Shown piece by piece: positions 35,775-48,026 of a DNA stretch of 64,000 nt. Position 1 is the first letter of the stretch. The number at the start of each line of letters is the position of its first letter. Under the pieces are notes generated by a model that saw nothing but the letters and a program-made list of their open reading frames with translations, had not been told where the DNA came from and made no database searches. The stretch is from Artocarpus heterophyllus (lineage: Eukaryota; Streptophyta; Magnoliopsida; Rosales; Moraceae): contig CM046353.1 in assembly GCA_025403435.1 (NCBI GenBank), forward strand, positions 25,952,259-26,016,258. The letters run 5' to 3'. Position numbers and translations under genes: made by a program.

Positions 35775-37128
35775 GTGGAGATGGTGCGAGGAGTAGTCAA
35801 TGGTTGATGGATATTTGGTTCGGAGGTAGGAACAAAACTTTCTCCGTGAGGGTCGAAAGCAAAGCTGCCTCTGGGGGCAAATATGGTGCGTCTTCATAAG
35901 ACGAAAAAGGGAATGTTTGGTTATTGAAGTTATGAAATTCTTTCTCGTAGGTGTGCTTCGGAGGCAAATGTAGGTCATCTCTGACACTGAATTTGAATTA
36001 CCAAAATGTAAAGCTAAGGATGTGAAGGCTTATAAGGATTGTGAGAGGTTTAGGTAAAATTTGTAAGAAAGGACCTGATCTCCAAAAGCAAAGACTTGAA
36101 TAATTTTTTTAAAAAAATTCTAAGTTTAACGAGCACAAACTTGGAAGAAAAAAACAAGAAGAATTTTAAAGCTTTTTGAGAGCAAAAATAACATAAAATA
36201 AATGAGTATGTGCCTCTCAAAATTGGTCCCTTGAGTGGTATTTATAGGAGAAATTAGTGAGCTCTAAGGGTTTGCTCTAGGAGTAGTGCCGTTATACTTT
36301 GAGAGCCCTTACAACACTCCATGCCCTCTAGAGCAAATGCGTCAGGGATTTTCTTCGTTTGAATTTTTGGTTGGCCGTATATGGAATGTAACTAAGGCAT
36401 ATTTTGGATTTCATGCTAATTCTTAGACCTTCCTCTAGCTTGAAGATCCCGAGGGAGTTTGACCATGTTTAACTCTCTATTTTCGGAGGTCTGATGCACG
36501 TGAAACTATCTTGGGCACAATGTTTTGCTATTCTTGTTGTTTGAGATACTCGACACTCGATTAGGCATCTCTAAAAACATGCGTTGGAAGCTCTCATGGA
36601 GGGATGCACATGACACCTGTGGTGGCAGGTCTACAATTTTGAATAAAGGTTATATGGATGCCCCGCGGGGGGGAGGGAGAGGGGATGGGTGTTGGGGGCT
36701 CTCTCTTAGAGGTGTGCTCTTGGAGGTGTGTATTGGGAGGCACACTTGGTGCTTCATAACCAGGTTTTTATCTACGTATTTCATTGAGAAAAGAATTTTT
36801 GGGCTTGGATTTTGACTTCTTGGACCATTCTAAGGTGAGATAAAGGCTTCTTTTTGCTATTTTTCAAGCAAAAGGAGGATTTTTTGGTTATTTTTCTCTA
36901 TTGCCCATTTATTCTAGCTCAATTAATTTTAGAATTCTCCCAAGCGGGATTTAAATCGAATTGAATTGGAATAAATGGGCATGTTTGACTACTCATGGCC
37001 TAGCAAGGCATGACCCATGTAAGTTCTCCAAGTGTGGCTTAGGTCTACAAAGTAAGCCTATTGGTGCTACAGGGCGAGAACTATGAGATTGGGCCTAGAG
37101 GGGCCTTATACGAAATCATCCATCAACA
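35775..37128 (-). mobile_element. Decayed Tat-like LTR
   Basis: A minus-strand TATA box CTATAAATACC (plus 36238-36248) is followed by a leader-like region, and the right end ...CATCCATCAACA plus TTA resembles the right end of the Tat LTR at 50186-50821 (...CACCCTCAACA plus TTA). The left border is approximate. A G-rich stretch lies at 36661-36700. ORF 36525-36815 over it is not convincing. Confidence 0.5.
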
Positions 37129-37133
37129 TTAGC

Positions 37134-38515
37134 TGATAAGTGTTTAATTTTATATATTTTTATGTCATATTTTCATTTGTTTTCTTTGTTAGCTTCTTGG
37201 TTTTCTTTTGTTTTTATGTTGTTTTTGTGTTTTGTATGTGTTTCTAGACAAAGGAATGAAAAGAAAGATCATGACTTAGGAGCACAAAAACACACAACGC
37301 CATTTCTCACCGGGTGCCATGGCCTCTTTTTTTTTTTAGCGCCATGGCTCTGCAATAGAATCAAGTCCACTACTAAAACCCAAGAGGAATGCGCTGTGGT
37401 GCTAGTTCTTTGGGCTGTGACGTTGGTTGTTGGGAGATCCAAAAAGCATAAAATTTTGGAGCCGCGGCACTAGGATTTTGAAGTCACAATGCTAAGATGT
37501 GTACTAACATGAATTTTTGGTCCAATAGAGCTTCGAATTTTCCTGTTTTGATCCTAACTTTCGAAAGTCTATAAATAGGTGATTTTAGGGTAAATTTAAG
37601 TGTCCCTATTCGTGAGTTTAGGGGACCAAAGAAGAGATGGGATAGATACTCTGGTGGTAGTTCAAGGAAATAATCTACTTACAAAACTCTTCAACGCTGT
37701 AACTGTTCTTCTTCTTCTTTCTTTTTCTTTTTTCCTTTTTATGTTATCAGTTTAGGTTTGTTTTTAGCTGAGAGTGATTTCAAAACCCTAGATAAGGCAA
37801 TGTGATTGATTGTCATAATTATTTTCCAATTGAATTTGTTTATGTTCTTCTACAAGTAGTGTATTCTTTGGGTACGCAATTGAATAGGACTTACTAATAA
37901 TCTATTGCTAGATTAGATTTCTTGATTTGTAGTTGTCTTGTTTTTTTTTAAATCATAAGTAGAAGATTATGGTTAGTATTTGCTAGAGGCTTTTGTTTGA
38001 TTGAGATGTGGAACATAACTTAGGATAAATGAACTAAACTTGTGTGTTTGTTTCTTAGATAAACCTATCTTTCTTATCTTAATGCTTTTGTGAATTAAAT
38101 CTAGAGAGCTTGTTCTAGGTTATTTGATGAAAAGAGATTTGATAAAGAGCTTGTTTCATCAAACGACACAGAAAGATTAGGGTAGTAGATCTTGTTGTTA
38201 TCTACATTTGGTAATTTCAATAGTGATTTTGGAATAATTATGTGGTTAATTTTATCATCATTGTTAAGTGGTTGAAAATGATCCTTTAAATGATTTTATT
38301 ATTATTGTTTGCAATCTTTTATTTTCTTATGTTTCGTTTAATTTAGTAATTTTACCCCCAATTTTGTGTCTAGTTTTATTGTGTCTTAGGTTTTAGTGTA
38401 GATAACTAATTAATTAGAACCAATCCTCAGCGAGAGTGGCCCTTCCTTGCCGCTTTACTCAACAATGACTATATTTATAGTGAGATTTAATTTGGTACTC
38501 CTTCAGGCCCTATCA
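37134..38515 (+). mobile_element. Retand/Tat-like 5' LTR of a pol-deficient element
   Basis: Runs from TGATAAGTGTTTAA to ...GGCCCTATCA, 1382 bp, followed by a primer site. Plus-strand TATA box CTATAAATAGG at 37569-37579. Palindrome-like GC boxes (GTGCCATGGCC, AGCGCCATGGCT, GCCGCGGCAC) occur at 37310-37470, echoing those in the LTR at 19686-20950. ORF 37162-37473 is incidental. Confidence 0.82.
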
Positions 38516-38520
38516 AATTT

Positions 38521-38539
38521 TGGCGTCATTACTTGGGAT
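38521..38539 (+). promoter_or_regulatory. Primer-binding site, decayed Asp type
   Basis: TGGCGTCATTACTTGGGAT, recognisable against TGGCGCCGTTGCCGGGGA, five bases after the LTR end. It confirms plus orientation. Confidence 0.7.
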
Positions 38540-38689
38540 TGTTTACCTAATTAATTGGCTATTTTGTTTTTGTTTTTCCATTTGTTAGTTTTAATTAATT
38601 TTTCTATTGTTTTTAATTTTGTTTGTCTTGGTTTTCTTGTGAGGTACTTTAAGCTATACCATCAATTGGTATTCAGAAGCTTTACCTAA

Positions 38690-39556
38690 CAACACTTAGA
38701 GCCATTCTATGTTGCTTCAGGGCGATTTAATGACTTAATAGAAAGATTTTTTGACCACAATCATTCAAATTGGTTGCTTACTTTCTTCTTCTACAGTGGA
38801 TTGGAAGATGAAACAAGTAGTTAGGAAATAATGGAGCTTTGGCAACTAGTGGTCACTTGTTAAACAGAGGATATGAGAGTGCAATTCACTTGTTAGATGA
38901 CATGGTTGATTTTGACCATGATTGGTATTATGATCCTTCACTGTAGGGTTGGACAATATTCTTTATATATATATCACCCAAAATTTATAAAACAATAAGT
39001 TGGGCATCTAGAAGAAAGGATATTGAGCCTTGAGGGTATAATAGCTCAATTGGAGATTTCTATGGCAAGGACCAAGATTTTTGAGGTCCACATTGAATCT
39101 AGGAAGGATCTTGATGAACTATTGGAGTGTCTTAGAGCCAACTAGAGGATGACATGGAAGCTTCCAATTATTTTGTTCACAATCAAATGATGGAAAACAT
39201 GTTGTGAAATGATTATGACTACTCAAACAACCAAGATTGGGAGAGTAAATTGTATTACATGAAAGCTTTATAGAAATTCGAGCCTTCAGAGGTGGTAGAG
39301 CCTAAAATGGAAGATCAAGATCCCTTCAAAATTATGTTAGCTCAATACTTTGCTAAGTTGGACACAAGCTCAATCAATACCTATTTCAATTTGATAAATG
39401 AGGCGATGTACATCCTAAACCATGAGCGCTATGAAGATCAAATTATAAGCATATTTATAGATAGCTAAGTAGAGAATGAAGAGCAATTAGAAGGGTTCCT
39501 ACATGAAGAGATGCCAAATGAGGCATTGGCGGATCAAGAAGCATATGAGGTCATTG
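38690..39556 (+). pseudogene. Retand/Tat-like gag remnant
   Basis: Frames with stops give WLLTFFFYSGLEDET (equivalent to the LLQ..FYNGL block of gag), IHLLDDMVDFDHDWYYDP, a helical stretch RLEERILSLEGIIAQLEIS near 39020, and acidic tail sequence up to 39550. No long ORF survives. Coding similarity stops where a large LTR begins at 39557. RT, RNase H and most of integrase are absent, so the element lost them or never had them. Confidence 0.65.
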
Positions 39557-40439
39557 TGTGGCAACCCGCCTTTTCGGGCAGTTACTTTACTTTCTTCAAC
39601 ATTGTTCTTAAACACTAATCTTACTTACCTAGTAAGAAAAATACTGAAATAATTTTTTTTTCCACATCATATCCTTTAAAAAGTTCTTTGAAAACTGTTG
39701 CGACTTCTATCGCAATCTAAGTTGAGACCTTGCTCAACACTTGCCTTTAAAACCTTTTCAAATCGTTCCTTAAAACTTATTAAGAAATATTTACTGAATC
39801 ATTGATTAATACTTAACTTTATAAGAAAATAAAACATTTCAAAAATATATCGTAAAACCACAAAGCATTTCTTTAAACTATGATTTTCTTAAAACTTTGA
39901 AAACACCATATTAAATAGTGGAAAATATTTCTTTTGAACAACGAAAACTTATTGTGATGGTATCCATACCTAAATCTTCGCATCTGCCCTTCGTAGTACC
40001 CAGCTCTTCTAACGGGTCCTACTGGTCGGCTATAAAACTACCTTCAGCATGAAGAAACTTTTAATAAGCTTTCGCTCAGTAAGTTTAAACATAAACTCAC
40101 AAAGCATTTAAACATGCTTTAGAAACTTTTCTTATGAAAACCTCTCTTTTAAATATTTTTCATAAAACATTTCTAAAACGTTTCTCATAAACATTTTCTT
40201 AAAGCATTTCTATGACATTTTTCATAGACGCTTTTCATAAAATATTTAACATAAAACAATCCTCAGATTGCTCTTTATAAATGTCATTTATGTTTTCATA
40301 AACACTTAATATAAAACATTTCTCAAAATGTTTTCCATAGAATATAAATGTTTCATAACAAGGAAAACTAGTAAAATCAAAATGCATGTTTCCATTTATG
40401 CTCAATTATGAATTTCAATTATGAGCATTTTATGAACAT

Positions 40440-40560
40440 TCTTTTCTTACTTTAACTTTCTACCTTTGTTCCTTAACTTTTCTTATCTTACTTTAACTTT
40501 CTATCCTTGTTCCTTATCTTTCTGTATCTTACTTTAACTTTCCTTCTTTTGCTTTAGTGT
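40440..40560. repeat. Short tandem repeat, about 45-bp period
   Basis: Three consecutive units begin CTTACTTTAACTTTC and continue TACCTTTGTTCCTTA or close variants. A further 21-bp repeat (TTGCATAACAAATGCAAC twice) lies at about 40787-40826. Confidence 0.75.
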
Positions 40561-43149
40561 TCGTACCAACATCATTAATCATGACATCATAAACATGATA
40601 CTTTCCTTGTGGAAGACTTGAGACCATCGAACATGACGTGATGTACCTCACAACAAGGAGGCTGGTACGACGCTTTCTTTTTATCTTTACGTTACGTTCT
40701 TATTAACTTTAGTGAGCATATCAAATGCAATCACATCATATGCAAACACACGTGCAATTCATAACTTGTACTGTAAAACCTATTGCATAACAAATGCAAC
40801 TTATTGCATAACAAATGCAACATATAACTTATAACTTAAACTATAACACATTATGCATTGTCAAAATGCAAATCATACTTTAAATACTTTAAAAATCATA
40901 ACTTGAACTTTTTAAAAAATATTATGCATATCAATATGCAAATAGACTTTAAACATAACAGTTGCAAATTCATTGCAAATCGTCTTTTGTACTTTAAAGC
41001 TTTTTGCATAATAAATGCAAACATACTTTAAAAGAAACTTGCATAATAATTGTAAACTCATTTACAAACGTATATGTAAGCATTTGAAAACTATTTATTT
41101 CATGCTGTAAGTGAAGTTTGAAACTTACTTGGACTTAGCTCTAATGTTCTCTATTCCATTCCTGTCTCATTTCTTTTCCTTCCATTGGTCAGCTTCTATG
41201 TCCTGATCATACGATAGCCAACTCATTAATTAACTTTCTCTTTATCAATATACCCCATTGATAATAAAATGTAAATATTAACCATTCTTTCCTTTTAACT
41301 TGACTTGGAACCCTAATGGTTTACCCTTCTCTTTACTTAACCTTATAAACCATCGGTTTACCTTTCTTTCACTTCGCTTTGCAACCCACCGGGGTTACTT
41401 TTCCTTTTAACGTTGTAACCCACCAGGTTACTTTTATTCTTAAGTGTCCCTTGGTTAAACTTCCCGTCTCACTAGCGGTTTCGTTACTTAATGCATTACG
41501 GAACATTTTTTTGTCTAAGAACGTTATGCTAAATCAAAGTGTTCGACTCTATTCTAGCCATTTTCGTAAAAATGATGTTTTTATCATTAACGGGTTTTTT
41601 TTTCGTCCATTTTGCAACCTTATAAAACTCATCGCTTAACTTTAACATTTTATTACCTACATATTATGGAAAAATTGCCACTAAGAAACGTTTCTCGACA
41701 TTAAATGTTTCGGGTCCTTTTTGGCCATTTTTCATACAATGACCATTTTGCCTTTAAATCTTTTCTTCCATTATTTCCTTAACTAAACTTTAATTTCTTA
41801 AAAACTTAGCATCTATGGTACTTACTGCCTACAGCAGTATAGGAAACCAACGTTCCCTAGTGAAAACCCAGTTTTCACACAATTTCACAGTTTTGTCCCA
41901 AAATACAAAAATATTTACATTTTTGCCCCTAGAACCAAAAATAATCTTTTTAAACCATTAGTCCCCATTTTTCATGAGGAACATTTTTGATCGAAGTACC
42001 ATTTTCAAAATTCTTTGAAAAAAATGACATTTTTCCCTTTTAATTTTTTTTTTCAATTTTAACAAATTCTTGTAAAATTAAAATCTCACAAACGGTTGAG
42101 ATTTTTGACCAACTTTAGCGATGCCTAATAGTTTTTTCGAGATCTATAACTTTTTTATTTTGACTTTTACAAAAGTCCCACTACACAGGGGTGTTTTTGG
42201 GTATTTTTTAATTCTGCCAAGAAGAAACTTTTTCTTTCAATTTAGTCGTTGGGGAATTTTTATAAAAATCTATTTTTAATCAGCATCTCTACCCTTACAA
42301 GGGCAGTTCCAACTTTGTTTCAATCATTTTTATGCCCACTCATCAATTTTGCAAAACTAACATTAAAATTACAAAAATAACATAGTTTGCATAAACTACC
42401 ATTTTGCAAATTCAAACCTTAATTTCGACCATACCCACATGCCATAAATCATATCCCCATGGAATTTAATCAAAGCTTTGCTTGAAAACCAACATGATTT
42501 TTGAAATAACAAAAATCAAAACAAAATCACTAAACTTTAAATTTAAAGAACCAAATCTTACCCAAATAACGCTTTGTGCTTCTAGCCCTCTAAGAGCTCC
42601 TTTAAAACCTTTTTCCTAAGCATTTCTCACACAAAAATGCTTTGAATTAACTTTCCTTCGTTAACCCAAGAAAAACCATAAGAAACCTTGAAAAAAAGTT
42701 AAGGTTTTTACATTAAAACTTGATAAAATCCTTTGAACTTTACCTCTTGAACTTAATTGGGGTTATTTTTGCCAAGATGTGAAGTTGCAAAACTTTTGGA
42801 AGAGCTCATCAATGGCTGCCGGTTTGGGAGGAAGAAGAAAATGAGATTTTTTTGGCTAAACATACATTTAATTCATGCTTATCCAAGGGGGTGACTCACC
42901 AAGTAACCCATTGGTTTACCCATGTGGCCTAATGTGATCGGGCCACCTTTCATGGCATGGTGGCCCAATGAAATCCAATTGGGTGTCCATTTGGTGTGCC
43001 CTAAAATTTACACTGTGTAATTTTTTACCACATACTATTTTTCTTATACTGCCATAGTAAAAATCAGTGCAAAAACATATTCCTAGATTGTATAAAATAT
43101 TTTACTTGCCTCTGGTTTATTTTTTTTTTGGAGGCCAAACAAAACATTT

Positions 43150-43390
43150 CTTGTTTATTCATATTCTCTAAACAGTATCATTTCTACACTGCTTTAACTT
43201 AAACAGTCTAATTTCTATACTACATGACCTTAAACAGTCCAATTCTTACACTGCATTACTTTTACAGTGTAATTTTCATACTGTATAATTTTATCAGTGT
43301 ACTTTCTTACACTGTATTATTCTAATATTGTATAATTTTCTATGTTATTATACAGTATTTTTCCTTAAACTGTATTTTTTGTCTTAATAT
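43150..43390. repeat. Degenerate array of ACAGTGTAAT / ACACTGTAT words
   Basis: About nine words of the form ACAGT(C/G)TAATTT and CACTG(T/C)AT, in both orientations, spaced 20-40 bp, at the element-sense start (U3 end) of the large LTR. Complementary pairs allow hairpins. Confidence 0.6.
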
Positions 43391-43441
43391 AATCCTTAAC
43401 TTAATGCATTTTTAATGCATTAGAAATTCTTTGGTGTTACA

Positions 43442-43900
43442 CTGATGGTACTAACACATACACCACCAATGCATCCTTAATTCCCATTGATGGCACCTTC
43501 ACCATGTTACATCTTCTATGAGCTAAAGCCAAGAACAGAATTCAACCCCCAACCTTATCATTTCAAGCCATATGTTGTTGGTGCAACATGGAAAATTCTT
43601 CCATAGCTTGTCAAGCTTGAGGGACTTAGTAATAAAGACCCATATGTAGTGTTCTATGACACATTCTATGAGTGGAGTCCACTCTTTAATGATTATTTCT
43701 CCAAGTCAGGCTGAGGACATTAAACCAATCACTTATGGGGAGGCAATCCAATGGATGAAGATCACATCGCAACATATTTGCTTTTTCTTACTCCCCTTCA
43801 TTCTATCTTTTTATTATTTTTATTTATTTTGTTTGCTTTTGTTTTTCATGTTTTCTTCTATGCCTAGTCTTACATTTGAGACAATGTAAGGATTAAGCGT
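43442..43900 (+). pseudogene. 3' end of the Retand/Tat-like internal region
   Basis: Reading frames with stops give FYELKPRTEF, PYHFKPYVVG (integrase-end-like) and the conserved post-integrase block GACATTAAACCAATCAC then GGGGAGGCAATCCAATGG (43725-43760), known downstream of pol in Tat/Athila elements. A second conserved line, GAGACAATGTAAGGATTAAG, lies near 43878. The catalytic domains are missing between here and the gag remnant at 39556. Confidence 0.65.
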
Positions 43901-45384
43901 GGGGGGAAGGATTTAGGATTTAGGTTTCTTTTTGGGTAGGTTTTTGTTTGTTTGTTTTTCTAAAAATGTACATACATAAACTAAAAACATAGAAAAACTA
44001 AAAATTGTTTTAATTAAAATTTTTTGGTTTAACTTCATTTTAGTTTGAGGTTTTTGATTCTTAGATTACTTTCTAGCTACTTTGATGAGAACTGAGATTA
44101 TTATTATGACTTTGCTTGATTATGAGTAGTGTTTTAGATCTTGATATTATTCTTAGTTAATATGTTTCTACGATGATTATAGTCGCATCTTTTTGCATAA
44201 CAGCCATGTTTTCGTTATAGAGACAGATGTGTTAGGAAGAGTAGAATCTTATACCCTCACTTCAATTATCATTTTGGTTTTGACATGTAGGAGTTAAATA
44301 TTAGAACTCTTCTAGAAATCTTTTGAGGTGAACGACTGATCTAGTGTCAATTGAAAAATGATCAAGGCACTGAGATCTCTAGCACTATGTCCAAATCAAC
44401 CAGATCCTCGATTGATATTCCTAAGAGGACATCCTCTAAGTAAGCCAATTTGAGCCTTCATGTAGACCTTTTCTTTTGGCTAACCACATTTTCTTTCCTA
44501 GTCCGAGTATACTTATATCTTTTTCCTTGTTTTAAAGATGAATTTGAGCTTTAGAAACTTATTTTATGTATAAGGGAAATTTAACCAAATAATTGGAATT
44601 GGGATAGAAGACAAGTGTGGCCTATGGGGGAGGAAAAGAATCAAAAGAAAGGAAGGGAGAATTGTCAAACAAAAAGCTCAAGAAAAAAATCAGGAAAAAA
44701 ATAAAAGAAAAATTAAAATAAGAAAAAAGAAAAGAAAATAAAAATAAATTAAAGAAAGAAAAATATATGATAAACTATCTTGAGCTTTCCTATCATAGTT
44801 TGTGGATATTACATGGTTGGTTAAAATGAAAAAAAGGCCCAACATAATGATATCCAACCTTTGTCTTAAGTTTACTTCTTTGGATTTTGAGAGGTGTCCC
44901 TTGAAGAATTCTACATTGTCTTTGGCACCATGAAGTCCTTATAACCTTTGTGATATCTTTCTTTCTTTTTTCTTTTAATAGTTACCCCTTGGCCTTGTTA
45001 CAACCTTCACATAAGTCCTTTTGATTTCAGGTGGTGCCTTTGGGGTAATGGAGATTTGTACCAAATAAAGAGCTTGTGATATTTGACACCAAATCATTAG
45101 AAATTGGGTGATTAATTTTGCGAGGTTTATGAGAATTTTACTTGTTCAAATCATGCATAGTATAATAATGTTGACATTGACTATTTCACATACACCGAGT
45201 GTAATTATTATAGGAATAAATTAGCTTAGAATGACTATGGATTTAACTAAATACTTGTTTGATATCAAGGCTATATTCTTTTATTATTCTTTGAGACTAA
45301 ATGTTGGAAGGTTAGTGTTTCTTGCCTTTTCCTTTTTCTTTAGGTTTTGCTCAAGGACTAGCCAACGTTAAGTATAGGGGAATT
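43901..45384 (+). other. Non-coding 3' spacer of the Retand/Tat-like element
   Basis: No ORF. Contains an A-rich stretch at 44660-44770 and ends with GGACTAGCCAACGTTAAGTA then TAGGGGAATT, the conserved polypurine-tract context immediately before the 3' LTR. Confidence 0.6.
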
Positions 45385-45418
45385 TGATTATTGCTTAATT
45401 ATATATATATTTTTCTAT
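45385..45418 (+). mobile_element. Stub of the Retand/Tat-like 3' LTR
   Basis: TGATTATTGCTTAATTATAT matches the 5' LTR start TGATAAGTGTTTAATTTTAT at 37134. It is cut after 34 bp by the Gypsy LTR at 45419. The remainder should lie right of the window. Confidence 0.65.
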
Positions 45419-48026
45419 TGTGACGACCCACCTACGTGGCCGTTACTTAACATGCACATAATCGTAACTTTAACATACTTTAATATAAAGTATTGAAAAT
45501 TACGGAATAAAATTTTTTCCCTCAAGTGGGTTTTTAACATATAATGTTTAAAAGAATAAAAATCCTTTATCAAAGCTTAATTCCATAAAGGAAATAATGA
45601 CTATTTTTCAAAACTTACTTTCAAAAACTTGACATAATAACAATAATTTCTTAAAAGTGGTAACAACGTAATTATAATCATTATGTTTAAATGAAATCAT
45701 AATTTTCCAAAATTTAATCCTTTGCATACTTCACAACATCAATTTTCTTAAAACATAATCATAATAATTTTCTTGAAACATTTCCTTTGAACATAAGAAT
45801 AATAATTTTAAAAACCTCTTTCTTTAAAACATTTCTTTATATAAATAAAACTGTTTCAAAAGTATTTTAAATCCAATGATGGAATAAAATCATACTAAAT
45901 GCTTTTTAAAACTTTCTTAAAGCCATCATAATAATTTCTCCAAGCATAACTATCTAAACTTTTATATTAATAAATTCATAAAACATATTCATAAAATTCT
46001 TTCTTTTAAAACATTTTTTGTAAATGTTTTTTTATTAAACATTTCTAATACATTTTTCATAAAACGTCCTTCATAAACCTTTCCTTGAAAACATAAAAAT
46101 GTTTTTCATAAACAATTATCATAAAACAAAAACATGCATAAATTCGTAAATTAATAATGCGGAAATGTTACATTGCGTGGGCGGTGTTCATACCCATCTC
46201 CACCATTCGTCCTTCCCTTGGGTCACAATTTTAACTTTACTTTTAGTACCTCACAACAAGGAGGCTGGTACGACACTTTCTTTTTGTCTTTGTTTTACCT
46301 TTTTTTTAATCTTAGTGAGCGTATTAAATGCTATCACATTATATGCAAACTCAATTGCAAATCATAATTTGTACTCTAAAACTTATTGCATAACAAATGC
46401 AATTGTAAACTTATAACTTAAGCCGTAAAACTTTACGCATTTATAAAACGCAAACATATTTTAAACATAATTATTGCAAATATATTGCAAATCCATACTA
46501 TGTTCATCACTTTACATGATCATGCCAAAACATGACATGGCACATCGTAACGTAATAATTCAAATTATCATAACATAACAGCACATCATAGCATACACAA
46601 TGTAACAATTCACAGTTCATGCATTTTCATAAATTTTTATGAACACATTTAAAGTATTTTATTTTAAAACTATTCATACTGTAGGCGAGATTCCTACTTA
46701 AATGGACTCCGAGCTAAGCGGGTCCAGTTGTACCTCGTTGTATCTACAGTATGCCAACCATGAATGGCTAGGAATGCTTCATAGAGATCATACATTGCTA
46801 GACACGTCATTTTGAACTCCGTTGCTGTAGTTTGAGTTGCCTCGATCCGCATGTAGTCGGTACCGGATGATTTTTACCGAAGTGAAATTAGCTCAAACGA
46901 AGGTCACCAACGCATTTAGAGTGTTGAAATGAGTTGAAAGGTGGTCTCGAATCTTCGATCAGAGGTCACCGTTGATCGACTTTGACTAACGTTGACTGAC
47001 CGTTGACTAGATGTTGACCGACTTTGACTGACGTTGACCGGCATTGAATGGACTCCATTAGCAGCTGAGCTCCGGCCTACCCCCACTAATTTGATCCTTC
47101 TAAGTCCCATGGCTGTGTCAAGTTAACCTAATTTTGCCTCTAACATAGCAGATCGTGAGGTACAACGTTGATAGAAATGGATGAGCTCTGATCTTGATTC
47201 TTCAACGATGGAAACCAGAAATTGGCTTGGTGGCTTTTCTCTTCATATTCTTCTAAGTGTTTCCCCTCCATTGCCTCCCCTCAACGCCGTCAAAATTGAT
47301 GGGAATTGAAGGACTCACGGCAGCCTGCGACGGCCTTGGCCGTTCTCTAACGAATCAAGTTCCTCTGGTGTAATTGATTGAGGGCTTTTATTCCCCTTGA
47401 TCCTCTGATCATTTTGGGTTGGGAGGTGTCAATCATCGTCATGGGAGTTGGCAAAATCAATGGTGGAATGGCCACAACAACGGTGGTTGATGGGCGGAGC
47501 AATCTGGCTACTATTGAGGTGCAACCATGGGTGGGTTTTGTTCCTCTCGTCGTGGTGGTCGTGTAGGAACAAGAATCACGTCAATCGGGCGTCGAACGAT
47601 GAAGATATCTCGCCAAAAAATTTAGGTTTCTCTGTCACTTTGGGCAGTGCGTGTGGCTTACTCTGGTGGCATTTTGGGTGGCACAACACACCATTGGACT
47701 CATCTCGTCGAGAGCTTTCTGTTGGTGCGGGAGGTGTAGAAAACGGATGCCAGAATCTTGACAGAGATTTGAGGAGAGAGAGAAAATGTAGAGAGAAAAA
47801 AAGATGATTTTTGTCCCTTTTTTTTGCATTTAACATATTTAAAGACAATTTAATTAGTCTTTAAAATCTACACTATGTCAGGGTCAGGTTGATCAAATTC
47901 GTGATCCGTAAACTAAGAATTCTGGTACACATAACTGTAATCTCTCAAACACTTAATTGAGTAATTATGGGAAAAATCCTTAATTAATTAGATTTATTAA
48001 TTCTTAGGTTTTTCCCGTTCGTTACA
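45419..48026 (-). mobile_element. Gypsy 3' LTR (2.6 kb) with a W-box array
   Basis: Plus strand TGTGACGACCCACC...TTCGTTACA. A fragment of the partner LTR lies at 49950-50185. Minus orientation is set by the polypurine context at 48027-48050. Contains six W-boxes at 46982-47039. ORFs 46165-46416, 46916-47110 and 47378-47848 inside the LTR are not supported by any domain. Confidence 0.8.
46982..47039 (+). promoter_or_regulatory. Cluster of six W-boxes (TTGACY)
   Basis: TTGACT or TTGACC occurs at 46982, 46992, 47003, 47014, 47024 and 47034, a period of 10-11 bp, about one DNA turn. W-boxes are WRKY-factor sites. The array could make the LTR respond to defence signals, or be a chance minisatellite. 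Confidence 0.6.

Larger units (their letters stand above)
39557..43441 (-). mobile_element. Large Gypsy LTR, probably solo (about 3.9 kb)
   Basis: Plus strand starts TGTGGCAACCCGCC and ends ...TTTGGTGTTACA; complemented, TGTAACACCAAAG, the same style as the Tekay-like (TGTAACGCCCC) and 45419 (TGTAACGAACG) LTRs. It shares CACAACAAGGAGGCTGGTAC and the following 80 bp with 46250-46360. The flanks are both from the same plus-strand element, which supports a single insertion, but the adjacent pentamers (CATTG, CTGAT) do not match. It contains tandem repeats at 40440-40560 and a repeated ACAGT motif region at 43150-43390. No gene inside. Confidence 0.6.

Noticed and set aside
36525..36815. 96-codon plus-strand ORF with G-rich middle
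   Set aside because: It lies in a decayed minus-strand LTR, is low-complexity in the centre, and no domain was recognised.
47378..47848. Overlapping ORFs on both strands in the 2.6-kb LTR
   Set aside because: They lie inside an LTR with a paired fragment, overlap on opposite strands, and show no domain.
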